Positions 25,428 through 33,601 of a stretch of DNA of 42,006 bases are shown piece by piece (within the stretch, counting starts at the first letter, position 1; every line of letters starts with the position of its first letter). The DNA comes from Rhodobiaceae bacterium. Its GTDB lineage: Bacteria; Pseudomonadota; Alphaproteobacteria; Rhizobiales; JAKPQE01. The notes beneath the pieces were generated by a model. That model was not told the origin of the DNA and searched no databases. It saw only the letters and a list, made by a program, of their open reading frames with translations. The stretch spans positions 1-42,006 of the forward strand of contig JANQEG010000054.1 of assembly GCA_028278505.1 (NCBI GenBank). The letters run 5' to 3'. Both the position numbers and the translations under genes were made by a program.

Positions 25428-26645
25428 ATGTCTGCGCCCGCCAAAAACCCGCCGATCGCGCCGGCCGCTCCCCTCTCCGCCGAGGAACGCCTATCGCTGG
25501 TCGGCCTCGACCGGGCCGGCCTCACGGCGGCGCTGGCCGCTGTCGGCGTGCCGGAAAAATCGCTCAGGATGCGTGTAAGCCAGTTGTGGAACTGGCTTTA
25601 TGTGCGCGGCGTCGACGATTTCGGCGCCATGACCAACATCGCCAGGGATCTGCGCGGTGAACTCGAGGCCCGCTACGCGGTGCGCCGGCCGCAGATCGTT
25701 GCCGAGCAGGTGTCCGGCGACGGCACGCGCAAATGGCTGCTGCGGTTTCCGGGCGCCGGCCCGATGGCGCGCCCGGTCGAGGTCGAGACCGTCTATATCC
25801 CCGACGACAATCGCGGCACGCTGTGCGTCTCAAGCCAGATCGGTTGCACGCTCACCTGCAGCTTCTGCCATACCGGAACCCAGGCGCTCGTCCGCAATCT
25901 GACCGCCGGCGAGATCGTCGCCCAGATCCTGGTGGCGCGCGACCGGCTCGGCGACTGGCCGGACCGGGCGCCGCCGGACGGCACGATCGTGCCGCGCGCG
26001 GGCGGCCGCTTCGTCTCCAACATCGTGGTGATGGGCATGGGCGAGCCGCTCTATAATTTCGATGCGGTCAAGCCGGCGCTGCTGATCGCCGCCGACGGCG
26101 AAGGCCTCGGCCTCTCCAAGCGGCGGATCACGCTCTCGACCTCGGGCGTCGTGCCGATGATCGAGCGGGCCGGCGCCGAGATCGGCGTGATGCTGGCGAT
26201 TTCGCTGCATGCTGTGCGCGACGATCTGCGCAACGAACTGGTGCCGCTCAACAAGCGCTATCCGATCGCCGCGCTGCTCGACGCCTGCCGCCGCTATCCG
26301 GGGCTCTCCAACGCCAAGCGCATCACCTTTGAATATGTGATGCTGAACGGGGTCAACGATACGGCTGCCGACGCCAGGGAACTGGTCCGGCTGATTGCCG
26401 GCATCCCGGCCAAGATCAACCTCATCCCGTTCAATCCCTGGCCCGGATCATCTTACGAATGTTCCGACTGGGAGCAGATCGAACGTTTCGCCGAGATCAT
26501 CAACCGGGCCGGCTACGCCTCGCCGATACGTTCACCGCGCGGCCGCGACATCCTCGCCGCCTGCGGCCAGCTCAAATCGGAATCGGAGCGCCTACGCGCC
26601 CGCGAACGGCTGGCGCTCCAGGCGATGATCGGCAGTGAGGATTAG
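25428..26645 (+). CDS. rlmN: Dual-specificity 23S rRNA (A2503)/tRNA (A37) C2-methyltransferase
   Basis: 405 residues. The radical-SAM cysteines are C140, C144 and C147 in [12 protein letters not shown], and a further cysteine, C379, in [11 protein letters not shown] corresponds to the conserved C-terminal catalytic cysteine. The N-terminal helical region ([20 protein letters not shown]) binds RNA, and the [43 protein letters not shown] and [15 protein letters not shown] motifs are all family-typical. It methylates adenosine at carbon 2. ATG 25428 is the likely start, though the first 20 residues ([14 protein letters not shown]) are of low complexity. The last 250 bases recur as a decayed copy at 28130-28509. 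Confidence 0.95.
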   Translation: MSAPAKNPPIAPAAPLSAEERLSLVGLDRAGLTAALAAVGVPEKSLRMRVSQLWNWLYVRGVDDFGAMTNIARDLRGELEARYAVRRPQIVAEQVSGDGTRKWLLRFPGAGPMARPVEVETVYIPDDNRGTLCVSSQIGCTLTCSFCHTGTQALVRNLTAGEIVAQILVARDRLGDWPDRAPPDGTIVPRAGGRFVSNIVVMGMGEPLYNFDAVKPALLIAADGEGLGLSKRRITLSTSGVVPMIERAGAEIGVMLAISLHAVRDDLRNELVPLNKRYPIAALLDACRRYPGLSNAKRITFEYVMLNGVNDTAADARELVRLIAGIPAKINLIPFNPWPGSSYECSDWEQIERFAEIINRAGYASPIRSPRGRDILAACGQLKSESERLRARERLALQAMIGSED

Positions 26646-26692
26646 GGGCTGGGCCGGCCGTTCGTTAAGGCGGCGCTCGGTGCAGAATACCG

Positions 26693-27532
26693 CTATCCGT
26701 CGAGCTTGCCCGATACGGCGATAAAGAAACGATCCGGCCCCTCAAAGCCAAATCGGATCACATTGACCAGGACCACGATGACCGTTTCCCCGTTCGCCCG
26801 GTCGAACAAGACGACATCTGAGATCGAATAGTCGGTCGGGCAGCCACGGCTGGTGGGGATGGCGCCGTCTTCCTGAAGGATTTCCGTTTCTTGCGTGCTC
26901 AAATTCTTGAGCGTGAGTTTGAGTATCTTCTCCTCGCCCTGGGTGAGATCGGCGCAATGCGCCGCAGGTGATATGGTTTCTGTGAGCTCGACCTGGTATT
27001 TCGGAGCGTCACCGGACGGCAGATAGAACCGTGCAAAGGTCATGGTGTCATGAGGAGACGGGTCTTCCGTTATCGCGTCGCTGGCAACCAGCCGGCCGGG
27101 ACTGGAAAACCCGCCGGGACCGATGCCTAACCGGTTGGCGGCTCTCCGCGTTTTGTTTCGTGCGGCCTTGACCGATTTCATTTCATTGTCGATCCGTCGC
27201 CTGACCGGCAGGAACGCATAGGAATTGGTGGCCGTGCCGATATAGAACAGTTCCGAGAACGGAAAACCGGAGCCGTCCTGCCGGCCAAACTGCTCGAAGA
27301 CAAAAACGGTTCCCGTAGAATTGAAGCCGATAATGTCTCGTTCAGCGGCAAAAGCCGCTCTTGCGTCATTGGAGGATATCAATGCGCACAAAAGGCCTGT
27401 GACAAACAAACTCACTTGGAAAAAAGAGAAGACGGTCATCGAGCAAGTTTGGTTTTGCGCGCGCCTTTGCGCGTGGATCGGGCGCGAGCAATACAGTCCG
27501 GGCAGGTTCGCGTTGCTTGAATTGTATGACAT
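26693..27532 (-). CDS. DUF2259 family secreted protein
   Basis: 279 residues. After a hydrophobic signal helix (residues 32-60, ending near ARAAFAAE), it has the DUF2259 opening ERDIIGFNSTGTVFVFEQFG, with QDGSGFPFSELFYI following. Two cysteine pairs (AHCADLTQ and SRGCPTDYS) may form disulfides. The C-terminal beta-rich part ends in VIRFGFEGPDRFFIAVSGKL. The family is periplasmic and of unknown function. Two starts are possible: ATG 27532 has GGGAG eight bases upstream but gives a long 31-residue cytoplasmic lead; ATG 27439 gives a conventional signal peptide without a ribosome site. It faces rlmN, 47 bases apart. GC is lower than rlmN. Confidence 0.85.
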   Translation of the reverse strand: MSYNSSNANLPGLYCSRPIHAQRRAQNQTCSMTVFSFFQVSLFVTGLLCALISSNDARAAFAAERDIIGFNSTGTVFVFEQFGRQDGSGFPFSELFYIGTATNSYAFLPVRRRIDNEMKSVKAARNKTRRAANRLGIGPGGFSSPGRLVASDAITEDPSPHDTMTFARFYLPSGDAPKYQVELTETISPAAHCADLTQGEEKILKLTLKNLSTQETEILQEDGAIPTSRGCPTDYSISDVVLFDRANGETVIVVLVNVIRFGFEGPDRFFIAVSGKLDG

Positions 27533-27595
27533 TTCAGAACTCCCGTGATGCCGACTCCAAATGCAGGATGCGCCAACGCGCGGCTCTATCGATAA

Positions 27596-28006
27596 TCAAG
27601 GGCCCTCGCAGGTGATACCGACGGCGACGTTACCTTCTATCTGGACATAACCGATCTGAAACGGACCAGCTTCGTCGTCGGCCCTGATTATGCGGATTGC
27701 GGCAACCTTGTTTTGCGCTTGCAGGTCAATCAGATCAACGCGAACGACCTCACCGTCATCGTAAGCCTGGGCAATCGTGACCTGCTCGCCGGGTTGGCCA
27801 GGCACAGTCGTCAGGCGCCTGTCGCCGACAATGACGGTCACCGAAAGGAAGTTCGGGATCGGTCCTGCGCCGAACAGGATATCCACGCTGGAGTCGGATT
27901 TCATGTCGGTGCATCCGATCGACTGGGTGGCGTGGGCCGGGCCAGCCAGTGTTGCGCCCCAGACCAACCCGGCTGCAAGCGAAAGTGCTGCTGCTTTTCT
28001 TGGCAT
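27596..28006 (-). CDS. Small secreted protein of unknown function
   Basis: 136 residues, not recognised. The signal peptide runs MPRKAAALSLAAGLVWGATL and ends near AHAT, after which the mature protein begins QSIGCTDMKSDSSVD. It has exactly two cysteines in the mature part, in SIGCTDM near the start and GITCEGP at the end, which probably join the termini. Between them it is beta-rich (VTVIVGDRRLTTV, VVRVDLIDLQAQNKVAAIRI). The second ATG (28006) is chosen because the AGGA upstream is then six bases away; the first (28009) would be three bases away. It lies upstream of the DUF2259 gene on the same strand, 63 bases apart, and may be co-transcribed. Confidence 0.75.
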   Translation of the reverse strand: MPRKAAALSLAAGLVWGATLAGPAHATQSIGCTDMKSDSSVDILFGAGPIPNFLSVTVIVGDRRLTTVPGQPGEQVTIAQAYDDGEVVRVDLIDLQAQNKVAAIRIIRADDEAGPFQIGYVQIEGNVAVGITCEGP

Positions 28007-28129
28007 CATTGATCCTTTCTCTGCGCTGCAAATCCTCATATGCGGTTTCGAGGACAACATGTTTGGCGAAAGCCGACCTCAATGCAACCAAAGCCTGGAA
28101 GATCAGTCGTCGCCCCCGCCGGCATGGTG

Positions 28130-28509
28130 GTCGCCGGCATCCCGGCCAAATTCAACCTCATCCCGTTGAATCCGTGGCCGGGATCGGCCTATGAATGTTC
28201 CAACGGAGAGCAGATCGAGCGTTTCGCCGAGATCATCAACCGGGCCGGCTAGAGCGTATTCCCGAAAAAGCCTTCCCCGGGCCTGAACCGGGGTGGGAAC
28301 CGGTTTTCGGATAAGAATACGCGACAAAACAAAGAAATAGAGCGCTTTGAGTGATTCAGTTTAAACGAAAAGCGCTCTAGGCCTCACCGATCCGCAGCCC
28401 GCGCGGCCGCGACATCCTTGCGGCCTGCGGCCAGCTCAAATCGGAATCGGAGCGCCTGCGCGCCCGCGAGCGGCTGGCGCTCCAGGCGATGATTGGGAGT
28501 GAGGACTAG
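28130..28509 (+). pseudogene. rlmN: Decayed second copy of the rlmN 3' end, split by a palindromic element
   Basis: 28130-28248 matches rlmN codons from about residue 324 on, and 28381-28509 continues to the stop codon, with the 132-bp element between. By counting, each half differs from the functional gene at 13-14 sites (about 89 percent identical). Conserved residues have changed: AGIPAKINL to [17 protein letters not shown] to PLNPWPGS, and CSDWEQ to CSNGEQ. The element adds an immediate stop (TAG at 28250-28252). Nothing upstream of residue 324 is present, so no product is expected. Divergence of this size suggests an old displaced end or one imported from a related lineage rather than a fresh duplication. 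Confidence 0.9.
28249..28380. mobile_element. RIME/MITE-like two-hairpin element with CTAG target duplication
   Basis: The element is bounded by CTAG at 28249-28252 and 28377-28380. Left half: GCGTATTCCCGAAAA pairs imperfectly with TTTTCGGATAAGAATACGC, enclosing a CCCCGGG-CCGGGG region. Right half: AGAGCGCTTT pairs imperfectly with GAAAAGCGCTCT. Such composite palindromes are typical of rhizobial intergenic mosaic elements. The surrounding sequence is a continuous rlmN copy once the element and one CTAG are removed, which proves insertion. No transposase is encoded, so it moved in trans. Confidence 0.85.
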
Positions 28510-28858
28510 CGGCTAGGTTGGCAGGGCGGAGAGACGCGGCGCGGTGGTAAAGCGCGGCGAAGTAGGCGCTGCGATCGTCTACGCATACTTCGCATTGTGA
28601 CCCACTTCTGCCAATCCACATTCTTCAGACACAGGTAAGATCGAGCCCTTCCAGGGCGTTGGCGATATCGAAGTCAGATCGCCTCACTTGTTTTGGCGCC
28701 TGGTACTATTTGAATTCTGCCCGTTATGATCCAAATAACCCAGCAATACGGTCGCTGCCTTAATTTACTTCAGACTGTGAGAATTTTCTGAATGAGCGCC
28801 TTATTAATTCCGAATTCTGCGCCCGGTAAATTGTTAAGGTGCAGCCAGCAATGTAATA
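28510..28858. other. Gap between rlmN fragment and the low-GC cassette
   Basis: No gene is supported. GC falls sharply from about 28660 onward, marking the boundary of the low-GC cassette. CCACTTCTGC at 28602-28611 recurs on the far side of the cassette at 31999-32008. The short minus-strand open frame here (28436-28621) spans the rlmN copy and has no coding features. Confidence 0.5.
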
Positions 28859-31666
28859 CTACTCGAGACTCGAAATTACACTCCAGAAAAAAACATCGAG
28901 CCGTTTATCTTTTAAATTATCTATGCCCATTGATTCCTTCATAGCTTCGAAAAGAAGAGAATCCGATCCCGCATGTATTTTCTCTCCAAGTATTTTGAGA
29001 AACAGCAGAACATATTTGTTTTTTTCATCTATCTCGGCATCTATGCGTGCGAATATCCCGTATCGCTCATCTGAATAAACCTTGGTCAGTCCCTCCCACT
29101 TACAGCCGCCGGCCTCTGAAGCCCTCCGCTGTAATTTTCTCTTCAGAATTTCGAAGTCGCCGACATAGAACGCCACTTCGCCGTTGCAAAACGCGTCTGC
29201 TGCCAAATCATGCGTGGCATACTTGCGTATGGGGATCTTCGCTTTGTCAGCCTCCCAGTCGTCGGTCGGCTCCCGAGTCGGTATGCCTTGGCTCTGGCAC
29301 TTTGCTTCAGGAATCTGACCGGAGCTGTCTAGCCAATCCGAGAGACGCTTCGCAAAGGTCACTGGAAGACCGCCGAGATTTTTGATGCGCTTAACGGCTG
29401 CCGCGTCGGACGTCGTGCCTGCCACAACGCCAATTAATGGCCCGCGGCATGGCCAATGATGCTCCCAGAGTTCTTTGTCTGGACGCCGGGCGATGGCTTG
29501 ACCGGAGAGATATATCGGCTGTGACACAAGGAGGCCTGGCTGACCTACTCGCTCCCCCGTAATTGTCGAAGGATCACACAATACATCTATGTCGCCATCG
29601 GCTAGCGCATTGAACCGATCCGAGGCATTCACCGCGACCAATTCAACTCGCAAATCGGTAATCCGCGCCGACATATCTTGAAGCACCGCAGCGCACACAA
29701 AGACTACGAAACCAGCGTAGTAAACCTCATTGCCGTCAGCAGTCAGCTCGCTCAAAACTCCCTCTGACGGTGCGCTTCCTCCCGCCCGCAATGCAAGATG
29801 AGGGGATGTTTTAGAGATTCTATACGAGAAAGGTTCCGCATCGGCGCGAACTCCGATCTTGATGGTGCCCGCCTCGCTCTGAATCACAAATAGGCTAAAC
29901 AGAAAGGCGACAAAAATACCTGCAGTTGGAGTTCTGACGAGTTTTATCTCGCTCCGTTTTCGTGCGGTTTTGGTCTTACCTCCAGTCGATGCATCTTCTT
30001 CCCCGACCTCAGCTATCTCTGCAAAGATGGCGTAGAATGCTAAAACCATAGCGCCAGAGAACGCCATAGAAAAGAAATCGTCCAGCATATCTGGGTAATT
30101 GAGGCGTTGACTGGAATTTTGGGGTAGGAAGTACTCCCCACTTGGATTGAGGAGGCCAAGGACCAAAAACAAAGCAAGCACGGGGAGTGATAGAATTACG
30201 GAGAGAAATAGAGTTTTCCACCACTTCATCTTCGGCCTATTGTGAAGATCGGCGACGATGTAGAAGCAGGCAACCAACAGCGTTAAAACTAAGAAGTATG
30301 AGAGCCACATCCACCACTCAACAATAATAACGCTCGCCGTAAACTCTTTGAAACTCGTCGTCAGTTGACCAGAACCAAGCAGAAAACTCTGAGATACTCT
30401 TTCCAAAATTATTGAGGTCGCTGCACCGAGCAGAACGGCCACTCCGGACGGCATGATCGCCGCTTTGATGAAGCTTAGTACCGGGGGCTTATTGCCAGGC
30501 CATTTGGGCCACAGTTCCTGATCTACACGCACGCTTCTGAGATACATTCCAAGAAGTGTCGCAACACTAAGCGCAACAACCGGCAAGGTCATTGCTTGGC
30601 GGGGATATGTCATCATTTGGTGAGCAAATCGCTCTGGCTCCGCATCCGCGTTAACAATCCAAACCCTGGCAATGAACACAAAACACGTCATAACGAGGCC
30701 GATAAACAAGGCAAACGTTAAGTCCTGAAGCGACTGATTATCTTGGTGATCTTTTATGTGGTTGACTATCCTGTCAGCGGGTGTTCCGTCCGACGGCGCC
30801 ATTTCACGTCGAGAGCGAACATAGTTGAGTGCGAAGACCGACTGCATCACGTTCGCCGTTTTGCGTGCGCGACCGTGCAGTGCCTGAAGTGAGTCAAAAT
30901 CATCATCCAAGCTGCGCAAAGCCGCAGTAATCTGGTCCAGTTGTTCGCGCACCTCGCCGACGATTGCGTCCACCTCCTTGACCGGCTCTACCACAAACAA
31001 CGTGCCGGCCTGGTTGCCGACGACTGCCGGACGAAGCAGATCGATAATCCTGAGGGAGTGCTTTATTTCGTCGACGGTCCGCTGCGACAGAGGTGACCAG
31101 TCTTTTCCATCAGAAAAGTCCGTGAATGTGCTGAGAAAAGCGAGTTCCTTATCTGCGGCGAAGTCAGAAAAAGGCGCCTTCCGCAACGTTGCGCTTGCTC
31201 TATGTACCCCGCGCGGAATCCCGGCGATCCAGTATGCGATACTACGAACGAGATTTTCTGGTTTTTCGAAGAGTGGTAAACTCACGCCCGTTAGGATTGC
31301 TGCCGCTAAGGCGATCGGCTGAAATGCCGATGATCGTGTCTCGATCAGGTCACGCCCCGTCCATGACTGGCTATTGGCACTCGATGGCGCTCTCGAGGTC
31401 GATCCGTCGAGGTAGACGAATACCTGCTCTGCGAACCCTGGGCTGAACGCCAGAAATACATATATTGCGACAAATATTGCGGAATAGAACGCCGAGCCTC
31501 GCGCGTACTCTTCCGGCGATGTCAGCGCCTTCATGTGAACGCGGCTCAAAACCGGATCATGTCCGATGCTACTGAGTTTGTCGGCCTGATTATATCGATG
31601 GATTACGTGGGCGAACAGGATAACGCCGCCGGCAATGAATATCGCCCAGTCGGAAATAAAATCCAT
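28859..31666 (-). CDS. Giant membrane protein: about ten helices fused to a periplasmic amino-acid-binding (SBP_bac_3) domain
   Basis: 935 residues, no named family. Membrane helices are seen near 6-24, 58-76, 114-135, 335-356, 376-396, 420-440, 460-487, 502-522, 542-562 and 596-615. A long soluble loop (about 140-330) holds a helical segment (EVDAIVGEVREQLDQITAAL). After the last helix, residues about 618-930 read as an SBP_bac_3 domain: GTIKIGVRADAEPFSYR, YAGFVVFVCAAV, NASDRFNALADGDIDVLCDP, VSQPIYLSGQAIARR, GVVAGTTSDAAAVKRI and ERYGIFARIDAEIDEKNKY. Transporter ATPases and permeases are absent, so a solute-sensing membrane receptor or channel is more likely than an importer subunit. GC is far below the window average. 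AGGTCACGG precedes ATG 31666. The N terminus may be cytoplasmic; topology is inferred. Confidence 0.9.
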   Translation of the reverse strand: MDFISDWAIFIAGGVILFAHVIHRYNQADKLSSIGHDPVLSRVHMKALTSPEEYARGSAFYSAIFVAIYVFLAFSPGFAEQVFVYLDGSTSRAPSSANSQSWTGRDLIETRSSAFQPIALAAAILTGVSLPLFEKPENLVRSIAYWIAGIPRGVHRASATLRKAPFSDFAADKELAFLSTFTDFSDGKDWSPLSQRTVDEIKHSLRIIDLLRPAVVGNQAGTLFVVEPVKEVDAIVGEVREQLDQITAALRSLDDDFDSLQALHGRARKTANVMQSVFALNYVRSRREMAPSDGTPADRIVNHIKDHQDNQSLQDLTFALFIGLVMTCFVFIARVWIVNADAEPERFAHQMMTYPRQAMTLPVVALSVATLLGMYLRSVRVDQELWPKWPGNKPPVLSFIKAAIMPSGVAVLLGAATSIILERVSQSFLLGSGQLTTSFKEFTASVIIVEWWMWLSYFLVLTLLVACFYIVADLHNRPKMKWWKTLFLSVILSLPVLALFLVLGLLNPSGEYFLPQNSSQRLNYPDMLDDFFSMAFSGAMVLAFYAIFAEIAEVGEEDASTGGKTKTARKRSEIKLVRTPTAGIFVAFLFSLFVIQSEAGTIKIGVRADAEPFSYRISKTSPHLALRAGGSAPSEGVLSELTADGNEVYYAGFVVFVCAAVLQDMSARITDLRVELVAVNASDRFNALADGDIDVLCDPSTITGERVGQPGLLVSQPIYLSGQAIARRPDKELWEHHWPCRGPLIGVVAGTTSDAAAVKRIKNLGGLPVTFAKRLSDWLDSSGQIPEAKCQSQGIPTREPTDDWEADKAKIPIRKYATHDLAADAFCNGEVAFYVGDFEILKRKLQRRASEAGGCKWEGLTKVYSDERYGIFARIDAEIDEKNKYVLLFLKILGEKIHAGSDSLLFEAMKESMGIDNLKDKRLDVFFWSVISSLE

Positions 31667-31712
31667 TGCCGTGACCTAATTGGCTGATCCAACGGGAGCC
31701 CAGCCTCCAGGT

Positions 31713-31814
31713 CTAGGGGCAGTACTGGTAGCTTGCATTGCAGGCATCCGCCTCAATAGAGGGGAACGTTGCGCTAGCCAATGCAAGTGCCACAGCTAAG
31801 AGTACGTAACGCAT
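31713..31814 (-). CDS. 33-residue secreted peptide with two cysteines, upstream of the 935-residue gene
   Basis: The ATG at 31814 is preceded by a perfect AAGGAGGT Shine-Dalgarno (six-base spacing), itself 53 bases after a near-consensus promoter. The peptide starts MRYVLLAVALALASATFPSI, a signal peptide, then EADA, where signal peptidase I could cut, leaving CNASYQYCP, nine residues with cysteines at both ends that could close into a ring. It is not a lipobox. The stop codon lies 46 bases before the 935-residue gene, whose start also follows AGGTCACGG, the same nine bases found at this start. A shared transcript is therefore likely. The function is unknown; signal, cofactor or regulatory leader are all possible. 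Confidence 0.7.
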   Translation of the reverse strand: MRYVLLAVALALASATFPSIEADACNASYQYCP

Positions 31815-31873
31815 CCCGTGACCTCCTTATGGAGCTTTTTTCAATAGTATTTCTACCCAAAATCGACCAAAGA

Positions 31874-31902
31874 ATCGTAACTACAACTTTTAGTAATGTC
31901 AA
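31874..31902 (-). promoter_or_regulatory. Near-consensus sigma-70 promoter for the peptide/935-residue cassette
   Basis: Read on the minus strand, TTGACA (31897-31902) is followed by 17 bases and TACGAT (31874-31879). This is among the best promoter matches in the window. Transcription would start near 31867 and reach the peptide start after about 53 bases. Confidence 0.7.
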
Positions 31903-32175
31903 TGGGCCCACCTTCAATGCAGTCGTTTCGCGCCCGACAAACGCCTACGATCGCTCACTAAAGCAGCACGGTGAACGACAGAAGTCGCCACCATTCAGCC
32001 ACTTCTGCATTCAATCTCGAAGACAGAAGTTGGCACCCCTTGGACCATTCCAGTTCCTAGCCGATATCCGAAAACCACCCGACAACGGTCTTACCAATAC
32101 GCGACCTGAACCTAACGACCAATACGCCCGTGCCGAACCCTCACACCCTTGATCGTCGCCGGCGATCCGCACCGC
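31903..32175. other. Cassette right flank with repeated CAGAAGT motifs
   Basis: No gene is supported, although one plus-strand frame is open to 32152. GACAGAAGTCGCCACC (31977-31992) and GACAGAAGTTGGCACC (32022-32037) are direct repeats differing at two positions. CCACTTCTGC (31999-32008) is the same core inverted between them. AT content returns to window-like levels near 32150. Confidence 0.5.
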
Positions 32176-32814
32176 TCAATTCGACCGCACGAACAACAGC
32201 CGCACCGCAAAGCTCGCCATGACGCCGGCGAAGAGCCAGTCGATGGCGCGCGCCAGCCGCGGCGAGCGGCGGAGCGCGGCGGCGAAGCGGTCCGCGGTCA
32301 TGATCAGCACCAGGCAGATCGGCATCGCCACGATGATGAAGGCGATGCCGAGCACAAACAGTTGGCCGCCGGCGTGGGGGTCGCCGGCGTCGACGAATTG
32401 CGGCAGGAAGGTCACGAAGAAGGCGACGATCTTGGGGTTGAGGATGTTGATGCCGAGGCCTTCCAGAAAGGTGCGCCGCAGCGATTGCCCGCCGCCGGCC
32501 GGATCGATGCGGGCGGCGGCGCCGCGGCGGAGCGTCGCAAAGGCCAGCCACAGCAGGTAGAGCGCGCCGGCGATTTTCACGACGTTAAAGAGCGTCGCCG
32601 AGGCGGCGAGCAGCGCGGCGAGGCCGATGGCGGCCAGCAGTGAATGAATGAGGAGGCCGGCGCCGGCGCCGGCCAGCGCGACGATGCCGAGGCGGCGACC
32701 GCCGGACAGCGTGCGGCCGATGAAAAACACCATGTCGGCGCCCGGCACGAGCGCCAGCACGATGGCGCCGGCGGCAAAGGCGGTCAGCGTCGTTGCGTCG
32801 GGAAGAAAGTCCAT
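32176..32814 (-). CDS. LysE/RhtB family amino acid exporter
   Basis: 212 residues with six predicted membrane helices. The first helix (FAAGAIVLALVPGADMVFFI) carries the family's P-G motif, followed by the GRTLSGGRRLGIVALAGAGA loop. Later come LYLLWLAFATLRRG and FLEGLGINILNPKIVAFFVT, the latter with the conserved N-P-K segment of LysE proteins. It exports an amino acid or homoserine-like compound across the inner membrane; the exact substrate is unknown. The start is ATG 32814. It is followed on the same strand, upstream, by the DsbA-like gene 27 bases away, so the two are probably co-transcribed. Confidence 0.93.
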   Translation of the reverse strand: MDFLPDATTLTAFAAGAIVLALVPGADMVFFIGRTLSGGRRLGIVALAGAGAGLLIHSLLAAIGLAALLAASATLFNVVKIAGALYLLWLAFATLRRGAAARIDPAGGGQSLRRTFLEGLGINILNPKIVAFFVTFLPQFVDAGDPHAGGQLFVLGIAFIIVAMPICLVLIMTADRFAAALRRSPRLARAIDWLFAGVMASFAVRLLFVRSN

Positions 32815-32841
32815 GGCGGTTGCCCCTTTGCCGATAAAGGA

Positions 32842-33450
32842 TCAGGCGGATTTCGCCTTGGCCCAGTCGAGCGCGTCTTCGAGCCGGTCATTGCCCCAGA
32901 AGAGTTCGCCGTCGGCGGTCACGAAGCTCGGCGCGCCGTAAATGCCGAGCGCGATCGCCGCCTCGGTCTCGACCTTCAAGCGCGCCTTGTTCTCCGGCGA
33001 TTGCGCCCGGGCCCAGATCGCGTCCGCATCTAAGCCGATCTCACGCAGGATTTCGGTCAGGACATCGACGTCGGCGATGTTGCGGCCGTCGCCGAATTCG
33101 GCGACGTAGACCCGTCTGCTGAATTCCGGGCACCAGCCGTCGTCATTGCCGATCAGCGCCAGCCGCGCCGCCTGCAGGCCGTTCTGGGGAAAGGTCTCCG
33201 GCCGCACCAGACCGAGGCCGCGTTTTTCGCATTGCCGCTCCATGTCGCGCCACATATTGCGGCCTTTGGCCGGATAGATGTTGAACGGCGAGGTCGACCA
33301 GCCCTGGGCGGCGAAGATCGGGCCGAGGAGAAACGGGCGCCAACCGATTTCGACGCCGGCATCGGCGGCCGCCGCCTCGATCCGCATCGCCGCAAGATAG
33401 GAATAGGTCGAGGCGAATTCGTACCAGAAATCAAGTCGCGGGATGGCCAT
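32842..33450 (-). CDS. 2-hydroxychromene-2-carboxylate isomerase/DsbA family protein
   Basis: 202 residues with a thioredoxin-like fold and inserted helical domain, as in HCCA isomerases and kappa-class glutathione transferases. The N terminus DFWYEFASTYSYLAAMRIEA carries the position of the catalytic serine. The loop GWRPFLLGPIFAAQGWSTSP and the C-terminal GIYGAPSFVTADGELFWGND are family signatures. The enzyme may use glutathione to isomerise aromatic breakdown products, but the family is broad and other activities are possible. The start is uncertain: ATG 33450 (MAIPRLDFWY) begins the fold, while ATG 33498 and ATG 33549 would add an unstructured lead. It sits upstream of the LysE-type exporter. 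Confidence 0.88.
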   Translation of the reverse strand: MAIPRLDFWYEFASTYSYLAAMRIEAAAADAGVEIGWRPFLLGPIFAAQGWSTSPFNIYPAKGRNMWRDMERQCEKRGLGLVRPETFPQNGLQAARLALIGNDDGWCPEFSRRVYVAEFGDGRNIADVDVLTEILREIGLDADAIWARAQSPENKARLKVETEAAIALGIYGAPSFVTADGELFWGNDRLEDALDWAKAKSA

Positions 33451-33572
33451 GACGATGCTCTGCGCCTCTCCGGTTTCATGTGGTTTTGAGGGGGTCATCC
33501 CGGTCCCGTGCCACGGTATAGGAGCGGCAGCCGGGCCGCAAACCGCCATCGCTCGATCGCCTTGCGGTTTAA

Positions 33573-33601
33573 TTGACGATTAACAGGAAAACACCTATCT
33601 T
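33573..33601 (+). promoter_or_regulatory. Sigma-70-type promoter for the NYN gene
   Basis: TTGACG (33573-33578), 17 bases, TATCTT (33596-33601). It lies in a short AT-rich pocket between the DsbA-like gene, read the other way, and the NYN gene. Transcription would begin near 33608, giving an untranslated leader of about 80 bases to ATG 33691. Confidence 0.6.

Noticed and set aside
26646-28129. A complete integrative element between the two rlmN ends
   Set aside because: No integrase, excisionase or attachment core could be found, so only the displaced end is claimed, not a functional element.
28040-28252. Short open frame ending in the rlmN-like fragment
   Set aside because: Only part of it resembles RlmN; it is cut by the inserted element and lacks the radical-SAM core, so it is listed as pseudogene.
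31781-32152. Plus-strand 123-codon frame in the flank of the cassette
   Set aside because: No ribosome site and no domain; it overlaps the promoter and start of the peptide gene on the other strand.
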